Of a stretch of DNA of 40,126 bases, positions 16,171-23,045 are shown in pieces. A program made the position numbers and the translations under genes. The number at the start of each line of letters is the position of its first letter. Position 1 is the stretch's first letter. Under the pieces are notes generated by a model that saw only the letters and a list, made by a program, of their open reading frames with translations, was not told the origin of the DNA and did not search any database. Source of the stretch: Lachnospiraceae bacterium (lineage in GTDB: Bacteria > Bacillota > Clostridia > Lachnospirales > Lachnospiraceae); the NCBI GenBank assembly GCA_024684055.1, contig JAIKXN010000012.1, positions 1 to 40,126 on the forward strand. The letters are read 5' to 3'.

Positions 16171-16305
16171 GATGTAACAATTTATTTATTGTCCTTATTT
16201 CGCGAGAGTTTCGCGTGTTTTGAATCTATGAGAAATACATTCTAAAAAAGGCAATACAGGTCGAAGTGAAAAAAACAGCGGGAGTACTATGCCCTGTTTC
16301 AAATC

Positions 16306-16345
16306 GCTGAAGATCTGTTTTTTTTGTGTATTTTTCAGCTGTTTT
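16306..16345 (+). terminator. Attenuator or small-RNA terminator in the AAA+ leader
   Basis: GCTGAAGA pairs with TTTTCAGC (one G-T) around a 17-base T-rich loop and is followed by TGTTTTTATTA. If it works, transcripts from 16177 would end near 16345 as an RNA of about 170 bases. A preceding weaker hairpin (AACA..GGG / CCC..TGTT, 16274-16298) overlaps nothing coding. Confidence 0.5.
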
Positions 16346-16354
16346 TATTACACG

Positions 16355-16373
16355 TGAACCTTGAAAACCGAAT
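16355..16373 (+). promoter_or_regulatory. boxA-like rRNA antitermination motif outside an rRNA operon
   Basis: GAACCTTGAAAACCGAATA closely resembles the CCTTGAAAACT-A-ATA box found in the rRNA spacers and leaders of many Firmicutes, where NusB/NusE load. A related form, GAACCTTGACAAATAAACAG, is in the stable-RNA leader at the right end of this window (39987-40006). Here it directly precedes a structured RNA element and the AAA+ gene. Confidence 0.5.
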
Positions 16374-16458
16374 AGGAACGAATCGGGGAAGCCGGTCCGG
16401 GGAAGCAGTCGCCACGATCTGCGAAAGCAGGGAGCGTGCCAGGGATTCCGATTCGTTT
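16374..16458 (+). ncRNA. Candidate structured RNA element, GC-rich and bistable, in the AAA+ leader
   Basis: An 85-base element closed by a 12-bp helix (GGAACGAATCGG with CCGATTCGTTTC, one G-T pair). Inside, CACG (16412-16415) pairs with CGTG (16434-16437) around CTGC-GAAA-GCAG, a GNRA-capped hairpin. The same CTGC (16418-16421) can instead pair with GCAG at 16404-16407, so two hairpins are mutually exclusive. No T-run follows. It is much richer in G and C than its surroundings. I do not recognise it as a known riboswitch. It lies 53 bases before the start codon of the AAA+ gene, so it may control it in cis or be a stable RNA in its own right. Confidence 0.55.
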
Positions 16459-16511
16459 CAGATGTTGTTATTTGGAAACGATAAAGGTTAAAAAAAGAAA
16501 GGACAATGATT

Positions 16512-18476
16512 ATGGATAATATTTTTTTTGAAAGATTTGATAATATTTCGGTATATCAGCTTGAAATGGCGAAAGCAAAAATAAAAGAATCATCTTTTTA
16601 TTTGACGATAAAAAATATGTCAGCGGCAAGCGTTTTCCTTCAGAAAGGAGAAATGATCGGAATGCAGCTTCAGGCGACGGATAACGGATATGATTTTTAT
16701 GCATTCGGCAATACGGGAGCGGTAACCAAAGATGATATTGACCGTATTTTCGAACCCGATCTGAAGGTCGGCAAAGATAAAAAGCATTTTCGGAATATAT
16801 TCGGATGTAACGGTGAGAGAAAGATATATTCTGCGGTTATCAAGGTTGAAGATCCCAGAAAAAGGCTGGAATGCAGTGATGTCAGGCTGTTTGAAAAGCT
16901 TATGAAGTCTGCGGTTTCAAAAAGGGTGATCATAAGGTTTGCTTTTTTCGGACTCGGCAATAACCGTACTTCAAGAATGAAAGTGTTAATCTCTCTTCAC
17001 GATGAACTTTCGTTATCGGGAAAAGCGTATTTCGGAATGAGTTTTAATAACTTGTGTCTTAAAGAGGTGAATCCCGATAAAGACAGCCTCTGTGATTTCG
17101 ACTCTTCGGAAACGAAAGTTATGATCGGAGAATGTTTTAAGCAGTTTCAGAATGCCTGCAACAGTTGTCTGATTGAGGATGAAGGATTAAGTAAAATGCC
17201 GGAAATTGTGGATGACGAACCGATAGACACTGTTTATGGCGAACCGTTAGACGTTGTTGATGACAGCTTATTCGATATTGATGAAGATTGGGAAGATTTT
17301 TGCGGATATGATCCTTTTGATGATTCGTATACGGAAGAAGATGAAATAATGAGCAGTCCCATAAAAAGGTCAGATTATGATCTGCCGCTTGATGAACTCG
17401 GACTCACGGTCAGAACGTATAACTGCCTTTTGCGTGCGGGTTATACAAAAATAGGTGATATCGCAAAGATGAGCGACAAGGATTTAATGAAGATCAGAAA
17501 CCTCGGAAAAACAGGCCTTACAAATATACAGACTCAGATGAAGAACTTTTATCAAAACCGTTATGAAGAGGCTCGAAAAGGATCGCAAAAAGATTACTTT
17601 GCCGAGCTTAATTCGCTTATAGGTCTTTCGGATGTAAAGAAACAAGTCGATAAAATAACTGCGTTTGCAAGAATGATAAAAGATATCAGAGATCTGAATT
17701 TAAGCAATAAAGTTCCCATATCCTTAAATATGGATTTTGCCGGAAATCCCGGAACCGCAAAGACAACGGTTGCCAGAATCCTTGCGGGTATACTGTACGA
17801 ACTCGGTCTTCTTGCAAGCGATGAAATAGTTGAGGTAGGCCGTTCAAGCCTGGTCGCAAAATATGTCGGCCAGACTGCTGACAAAGTCAAGAGTATATTT
17901 GAGCATGCAGATGGAAAGCTTCTCTTTATTGATGAAGCATATTCGCTGCTTGACTGCAGAGAAAACGATTTCGGTGATGAGGCGATCAGTACGATAGTTC
18001 AGGAAATGGAAAACCGAAGGTCCCGAACCGTTGTTGTATTCGCCGGTTATCCCGATAAAATGAAAGATTTTTTTGACAGAAATCCGGGGATGCGTTCAAG
18101 AGTTCCTTTTCATCTTGAATTCGCCGATTACGATGCGGAGGAAATGTACAGAATCATCGTTAAGGAAGCTTCGTCCAGAGGATTCACGATTTCCGAAAAT
18201 GCAAAAGACGGCATAGTAAAAATATGTCGGAAAACAATAGGCAATCCCAACAGCGGAAACGGACGTTTTTGCCGAAATTTGGTCGAGAGCGCCATAATTA
18301 ATTATGCTTATCGGGTATACGGCAGCAAAAATATTAAGGAAAGAACGTTTATGCTCGAGATCGAGGATTTTGAAGAGAACAAACTTTTAACGGAAACTCC
18401 CAAAACCACTCAGTTCGGTTTCAGAGGAAGTTCGGTTGAAATGCCCCCGGCTCAGCATATGGCAAAAGCCTCGTAG
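16512..18476 (+). CDS. CbbX/SpoVK-like AAA+ ATPase fused to an RNA polymerase alpha-CTD-like domain
   Basis: A 654-residue protein from the ATG at 16512, chosen because AAAGGA is 8 bases upstream; the ATG 6 bases earlier is too close. Residues 1-220 are an unrecognised domain. Residues 220-285 are an acidic linker. Residues about 291-350 match the RNA polymerase alpha C-terminal domain (LPLDELGLTVRTYNCLLRAG, IGDIAKMSDKDLMKIRNLG, then LTNIQ), including the helix-hairpin-helix that contacts UP-element DNA. Residues about 368-640 are a CbbX/SpoVK-type AAA+ module: Walker A GNPGTAKTT (411-419, Ala before the Lys), Walker B LLFIDEAYS (about 470), sensor VVFAGYPDKM, then a lid. It has its own promoter and a structured leader. 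The alpha-CTD suggests action at DNA or at a transcription complex; the substrate of the AAA+ motor is unknown. Confidence 0.85.
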   Translation: MDNIFFERFDNISVYQLEMAKAKIKESSFYLTIKNMSAASVFLQKGEMIGMQLQATDNGYDFYAFGNTGAVTKDDIDRIFEPDLKVGKDKKHFRNIFGCNGERKIYSAVIKVEDPRKRLECSDVRLFEKLMKSAVSKRVIIRFAFFGLGNNRTSRMKVLISLHDELSLSGKAYFGMSFNNLCLKEVNPDKDSLCDFDSSETKVMIGECFKQFQNACNSCLIEDEGLSKMPEIVDDEPIDTVYGEPLDVVDDSLFDIDEDWEDFCGYDPFDDSYTEEDEIMSSPIKRSDYDLPLDELGLTVRTYNCLLRAGYTKIGDIAKMSDKDLMKIRNLGKTGLTNIQTQMKNFYQNRYEEARKGSQKDYFAELNSLIGLSDVKKQVDKITAFARMIKDIRDLNLSNKVPISLNMDFAGNPGTAKTTVARILAGILYELGLLASDEIVEVGRSSLVAKYVGQTADKVKSIFEHADGKLLFIDEAYSLLDCRENDFGDEAISTIVQEMENRRSRTVVVFAGYPDKMKDFFDRNPGMRSRVPFHLEFADYDAEEMYRIIVKEASSRGFTISENAKDGIVKICRKTIGNPNSGNGRFCRNLVESAIINYAYRVYGSKNIKERTFMLEIEDFEENKLLTETPKTTQFGFRGSSVEMPPAQHMAKAS

Positions 18477-18500
18477 ATTGCGAAAAAAATTATTTTAATT

Positions 18501-18578
18501 GTGCCGGGTTTTCAAAAATGTTAAAATTATAACGTAGACATACAATAGGTTATTATGTGCTTTTTGAAAACCCGGTAC
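18501..18578. repeat. 18-bp inverted repeat with 42-base loop between two accessory genes
   Basis: GTGCCGGGTTTTCAAAAA (18501-18518) and TTTTTGAAAACCCGGTAC (18561-18578) pair over all 18 positions with one G-T pair. The AT-rich loop carries a smaller TATAAC/GTTAT inverted repeat. No T-run follows, and no target-site duplication is evident at the ends. It may be an operator, a palindromic repeat or a stable 3' end of the AAA+ mRNA. A lone TTGACA lies at 18589-18594 with only a poor -10 after it. Confidence 0.6.
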
Positions 18579-18654
18579 AGACGGAACTTTGACAGCAATT
18601 TACAACATTATCCGATAGTTTTAAAGAAGCATCTTTAAGGAAAGGAAATAAAAA

Positions 18655-20958
18655 ATGTATTGTCGTAAATGCGGAAAAGAAGTCGGAGAGGGCGCAACTT
18701 TTTGCCAGAACTGCGGTACTTCCACGGCTATAGATAAAAATGTGCTTATATACCTGGATTCTTTGAAAAACAAAGATGCCGCAGGCGGTGAAACAACGGT
18801 TAAGACTGCTTCGAAAACTGCAGTGAAAAAGAGCGCAGAAAAAAAGCTCTCTCCTGTTATTTTCATTATACCCGCGGGGGTTCTTCTTTTACTTCTTGCT
18901 GTCGGAATTTCGATCGCTGTCGCAGTAACGATTTCTCCGAAGGCAAAAGAGAAAAGGATGATTAAGTCGGCAGAGAAATATACGGCAACTCAGGATTATG
19001 CAAAAGCGGTTTCGACATACGAAACTCTGATTGCGGCTCATCCCGATAATATCGAATATTACAAGGCGCTTGCCGGTGTTTACGAAAAAAATTCCGATCT
19101 GCTTTTGCAGGTTGGAAATGCCGATGCGGCAGCAGACCTTTACAACAAAGAATTCATTCTTCTCGATGATGCGTTTGCGGCAACGCAGGATGAAAGCATC
19201 AACACCGAGAGAACGGAACTTGTTTCGCTTTTGCAGGTCAGAGGATTCAGAAGCGACGGAACAAAAATCATTACTGCGGCTGATTTTAATGAACCTTCGG
19301 TTGATTCATCGAGGTCATATTCTGCAGAAGAGGAAAAAGATATCGCTTTGATGACTTCAATAAGAGAAGCAGTTGTATCCACATATTTTAATACTGAAGT
19401 TATATCCGCGGGCGAAGGACTTCGCGAAGGAAGAAGAATTGCGATTGACAAACTTTTTGACGGAAATGCAGGTAAAGTATTCTTGGAAACTTACGGCGCA
19501 TCTTCATTTGATGATATAAGAAAGTCACTCTCCTCTGAAGAAGCACTTGATGCGGCTCAGATCTATGCGGATGTAAGGGGATGTACATTAAGTGTATACT
19601 GCGGCACATTAAGAGTCGGAGAAAGTTTTGAAGCAGCAACTCTGTCAGGCGGAACATACGGCGACTGGGCTGTTACGGAAGCTCCTGTCGGATTCTACAC
19701 GGGAGGTTCGCTTGTGCTTGCTTCCAAAGCGGCAGCGGATGCAGGCAAGGCTGACGGATTAAAAGAAATAATCGAATATGTTACGCTTGATTCAACGGAG
19801 AACGGAATTCAGTACGGTATTGCAGATGCTTCCTATCAGGTGTCAGAGGAATCAAAACCCGAAATGATCGAACCGGAAAACGGAGGAAGCGGGGGAACGA
19901 TTGAATTATGGTCGTATTCATATGAACTCCCTAATATCGTTGAAGAATTCTGCAAGAAAAATCCGGATTTCGGATATAAGGTAAATGTTACCGTTATTCC
20001 GGTTGAGGACGGATATCAGAAGCAGCTCGATAAAGCGATAAAGAACGGAGAGGCAGACATTTACGAAGTTGAAATGAGCTTCTCTCACAAATATTCACAA
20101 AGCTCATTTGCTAAATATGCGATCGCTTATGAGGATCTTGGAATAGATTTTTCAAAATCATCGGAAGATTCTCAGACTGCCGATTACATGCTTCAGGCGG
20201 GAACGAGATATTCGGATAACAAAGTGGTTGCACTCGGATACCAAAATACGACAGGATTCTTTATTTACAGACGTTCCATAGCTAAGGATGTCTGGGGCAC
20301 GGACGATCCATATATTATCAAAAAGAAAATCGGAGGCGGTACCGGAGCATGGAAGCCTTTTGTGGATGCGGCTGAAGAACTTAAAGCAAAAGGATATGCA
20401 GTTTGCTCGGGTACTGAAGATATTCAGGTTCCGGTTTTAAACAGCGCAGATACGGCATGGCTGATAGACAAAAAACTTGTGATCGATACCAGAAGAGAAA
20501 AACTCATGGGATTTACCAAGCAGCTTTACCAGAATGATTATACGAACAATACGGAAATGTACAGCGATGCATGGTATGCGGATATGAGCGGTTCGGGAAG
20601 CAGGCAGGTATTCGGATTCTTCGGAGATTCCCGTTTTATAAAAGATGTACTTTACAAACATTGCGGAAATGTTCCCGAAAATGATACGTCTGTCGCCGAG
20701 GCTGTCGGCTCTGAGATACTGATGAGTGAAAACGTTTGCACTCCCGGAATTCTCGACGGTCAGGATATTTTCGAAACGATAATGACAGCAGGTTCAAACA
20801 CGAAAGGCATTAATACTTCTTCTTATGACAACGAGATAAATGCACTCTGGGTTAAGCAGGTTGATGAATTGAAATACGGAAGAAAAACCAAAGTCGATGC
20901 AATTGAAGATTTCAAGAAAGAAGTCGAGGAGCAGCTTGGATTTACTCCCGCAGAATAA
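18655..20958 (+). CDS. Zinc-ribbon / TM / TPR protein with a rearranged extracellular solute-binding domain
   Basis: A 767-residue chimera. Residues 1-25 are a zinc ribbon (Cys3, Cys6, Cys17, Cys20). A basic linker is followed by one transmembrane helix (about 64-92), placing the rest outside. Residues about 98-150 look like TPR helices. Residues about 325-395 contain GTYGDWAVTEAPVGFYTGG and VTLDSTENGIQYG, motifs I know from the C-terminal half of a Lachnospiraceae carbohydrate-binding-protein family. Residues about 414-767 then run from the usual N-terminal start of that family (GTIELWSYSYELP) through FIYRRSIAKDVWGTDDP, WYADMSG and VFGFFGD to its normal C-terminus. The internal segment thus appears moved upstream. 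Strong ribosome site AAGGAAAGG. Probably a membrane-anchored ligand sensor rather than a transporter component, as no permease genes are nearby. Confidence 0.78.
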   Translation: MYCRKCGKEVGEGATFCQNCGTSTAIDKNVLIYLDSLKNKDAAGGETTVKTASKTAVKKSAEKKLSPVIFIIPAGVLLLLLAVGISIAVAVTISPKAKEKRMIKSAEKYTATQDYAKAVSTYETLIAAHPDNIEYYKALAGVYEKNSDLLLQVGNADAAADLYNKEFILLDDAFAATQDESINTERTELVSLLQVRGFRSDGTKIITAADFNEPSVDSSRSYSAEEEKDIALMTSIREAVVSTYFNTEVISAGEGLREGRRIAIDKLFDGNAGKVFLETYGASSFDDIRKSLSSEEALDAAQIYADVRGCTLSVYCGTLRVGESFEAATLSGGTYGDWAVTEAPVGFYTGGSLVLASKAAADAGKADGLKEIIEYVTLDSTENGIQYGIADASYQVSEESKPEMIEPENGGSGGTIELWSYSYELPNIVEEFCKKNPDFGYKVNVTVIPVEDGYQKQLDKAIKNGEADIYEVEMSFSHKYSQSSFAKYAIAYEDLGIDFSKSSEDSQTADYMLQAGTRYSDNKVVALGYQNTTGFFIYRRSIAKDVWGTDDPYIIKKKIGGGTGAWKPFVDAAEELKAKGYAVCSGTEDIQVPVLNSADTAWLIDKKLVIDTRREKLMGFTKQLYQNDYTNNTEMYSDAWYADMSGSGSRQVFGFFGDSRFIKDVLYKHCGNVPENDTSVAEAVGSEILMSENVCTPGILDGQDIFETIMTAGSNTKGINTSSYDNEINALWVKQVDELKYGRKTKVDAIEDFKKEVEEQLGFTPAE

Positions 20959-20970
20959 GAACCGGAAGAT

Positions 20971-21000
20971 AAAGTCCACGGTTTTCCGTGGGCTTTTCTT
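20971..21000 (+). terminator. Terminator of the zinc-ribbon/SBP gene
   Basis: AAAGTCCACGG pairs with CCGTGGGCTTT around a TTTT loop and is followed by TCTTTT; 12 bases after the stop codon. Confidence 0.9.
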
Positions 21001-21040
21001 TTGCAAAAAAACGAATAATACAGAATGAAAAGACACTCTT

Positions 21041-21059
21041 GTGATATAATAAAAATCAC
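21041..21059 (+). promoter_or_regulatory. Extended -10 promoter and short inverted repeat before the RyR gene
   Basis: TGATATAAT (extended -10, TATAAT at 21045-21050) lies between the arms of a GTGAT/ATCAC inverted repeat, with no convincing -35 box. The repeat over the -10 suggests a regulated promoter. It is about 43 bases before the start codon. Confidence 0.45.
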
Positions 21060-21092
21060 GGACAGCCTGCAAGGCAGCAGAAGGAGAAAAGA

Positions 21093-22997
21093 ATGATGGA
21101 GTCAGTGATGTGGTACTGCAGTTTAATAATTGGATTAATATTTTTTGTCTGGGGTATTGTTACCTATTTTCAAAATAAAGATAACCGCGGAATGGCTTTC
21201 GCCAAGATGTCGATCAAGGAAATTGTTGCTGCATGGATCATGATTTTCCCCGGTGTCCTGATGCAGGAAGCAAGGTTAACATTTTTGGGATTTATTAAAA
21301 GCATCCTTTTGTCTTTGCTCGATGTTTTGATCATTTTCTCCGGAAACGGATTCTTTGAAATGGAAATAAAAGGCGGATATATTTTTGAAGCCGTCTATAC
21401 CATCGTTTTGTCTTTGGTAAACTTAAGCGTTATGATTTCGCTTATCGGTTTTGTGCTTCAGTTTCTCGGAGGTTTTATTGAAGAAGCAATTCTTGAAAGC
21501 AGGAAATACGAAAAAGTTTTTCTTTTTAGCGAGATGAATGAAAAGACACTGAGCATAGCGAGATCAATCAGAGATAATAAAGAAAACGGTAAAAAAACAG
21601 CCATTGCATTCATGGATTCGGAGCAGTCGGAAATCAACAAAAGCAGGGCAAAGGAATTAAAAGCATACTGCCTTGATGTAAATATATCTAAAGAAATATT
21701 TAAGCTTCAAAAAAGAGCATCGAAAATAGATGTGTTTGTTTTCGGCAAATCGGAAGAAGATAATCTTTCAAAATTGAATGAAATTGCAAAGATAGATTTT
21801 TCTTCTGCGAAAGGTTTGATCAGAGTATATGTCGAACTGACGGAAACATCATGGGGAATTTATGATAATTTTGTCAAAAACAATAAACTTCCGGCAGACA
21901 AAATTCTGGTTAATCTGGTTGACTGCAATGAGAATTTCATACTGAATGATCTGTTTGATCATTCGGTATTTGAAAATACCCGTGCGGACGGTGAAAAAGG
22001 CAGGGAAATCATAGATGTCCTGATAGTCGGAACTGAGAAAAAGAGCATGGAAATGATTAAATCTCTTCTCCATCTTTGTCAGATGCCCGGATATGAATTA
22101 AAAATCACTGTGCTTGATTCAAATGATAAAACGGCTGTCATTAAGCAGATGATCCCTGAAATAAAGAAATCGTCAGATGAAGAAGGAGACAGCATTTATT
22201 CGCTCAAATTTTTAAAGCACATAAAATATGATACGCTTTCACTTGAAAAAGCGGTTAAAAGATACTGCCCGGAATTTACGTTTGCATTTATCTGCACCGG
22301 CAATAATATCGACAACATAAACATAAGTCTTCGTATCAATACATTCAGACGAAGGGAGAATAACGGAGATAATTATTTCATACAGGTTTGTGCGGATAAT
22401 AATTATATTATGGAAAACTGGGCTGACGGCATCAGGGATAATATTCTTCTCGTAGGAGGGCTGGAATACATTTATAACTACGAATTTATTACCCTGTCGA
22501 ATATAGAGAAGGCGGCCCAGGCTGTTCATGAAATCCGTCAGAGAGATAAAAGGCTTGAGCGTGAAAAGAAGATAAAAGAAATCGAAGAAAAAGAAGCGGA
22601 TGGGAACAAAGAAAAACTGGAACCCTACAAGGAAATATCCTGGATCGAATACAGTAATGACGAATACAAAAGACATTCTGTTTATGCGAGAACATTATCA
22701 TTAAAATACAAAACGAAATTGCTTAAAAAGAGAGGGCTGGGTTATGACACTCTCGAAAAGGATCTTTTGTGGATGTGTTACGAACATATGAGATGGAATA
22801 TGTATACCCGATCGATCGGATATATAAATACGGATAAAACAAATATCAATTCAGAAAAGATAACTTCGAATGACAGGATAAAAGCCAAAACGCATCCGTG
22901 TCTGGTATCGTGGGATGAATTGTCGGAGGAAGAAAAATTAAAAGACGGAATTAAACTGACCGAAGACATTGTTAAAGTTTTTGAAGACATACAATAA
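21093..22997 (+). CDS. Membrane protein with two Rossmann (RCK/TrkA-N-like) units and a C-terminal RyR domain
   Basis: A 634-residue protein. Residues 1-130 hold about four to five hydrophobic helices. Residues about 137-240 (KVFLFSEMNEKTLSIARSIR, then TAIAFMD) and about 303-460 (DVLIVGTEKKSMEMIKSLL, then ITVLDSND) look like two Rossmann units of RCK/TrkA-N type, without a canonical GxGxxG. A charged coiled segment (about 470-505) follows. Residues about 555-625 match the RyR repeat found in ryanodine receptors and some bacterial proteins (YEHMRWNMYTRSIGY, then THPCLVSWDELSEEEK). RyR domains in prokaryotes are thought to sense nucleotide-like ligands in signalling or conflict systems. The architecture suggests a ligand-gated channel or membrane effector. 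AAGGAG site 9 bases before ATG. The facing gene encodes a DUF4062 protein. Confidence 0.75.
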   Translation: MMESVMWYCSLIIGLIFFVWGIVTYFQNKDNRGMAFAKMSIKEIVAAWIMIFPGVLMQEARLTFLGFIKSILLSLLDVLIIFSGNGFFEMEIKGGYIFEAVYTIVLSLVNLSVMISLIGFVLQFLGGFIEEAILESRKYEKVFLFSEMNEKTLSIARSIRDNKENGKKTAIAFMDSEQSEINKSRAKELKAYCLDVNISKEIFKLQKRASKIDVFVFGKSEEDNLSKLNEIAKIDFSSAKGLIRVYVELTETSWGIYDNFVKNNKLPADKILVNLVDCNENFILNDLFDHSVFENTRADGEKGREIIDVLIVGTEKKSMEMIKSLLHLCQMPGYELKITVLDSNDKTAVIKQMIPEIKKSSDEEGDSIYSLKFLKHIKYDTLSLEKAVKRYCPEFTFAFICTGNNIDNINISLRINTFRRRENNGDNYFIQVCADNNYIMENWADGIRDNILLVGGLEYIYNYEFITLSNIEKAAQAVHEIRQRDKRLEREKKIKEIEEKEADGNKEKLEPYKEISWIEYSNDEYKRHSVYARTLSLKYKTKLLKKRGLGYDTLEKDLLWMCYEHMRWNMYTRSIGYINTDKTNINSEKITSNDRIKAKTHPCLVSWDELSEEEKLKDGIKLTEDIVKVFEDIQ

Positions 22998-23045
22998 CTT
23001 CCCGAAAAAACATTGTTTGATACTTATACAGACAATATCTTCATA

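Noticed and set aside
16391-16410. GGTCCGG followed by GGAAGCAG looks like the SRP RNA (4.5S) core loop.
   Set aside because: The tetraloop is two bases short and the arms around it do not pair as in SRP helix 8. The closing helix and context as an mRNA leader also do not fit, so I treat it as coincidence.
16384-16440. GGGGAAGCCGGT and AGGGAGCGTGCCA recall parts of a cobalamin riboswitch.
   Set aside because: The diagnostic GCCACTG box and the 3' half are absent, the spacing is wrong, and the downstream gene has no link to cobalamin.
18501-18578. The 18-bp inverted repeat as a miniature transposon.
   Set aside because: No flanking target-site duplication and only one copy in the window.
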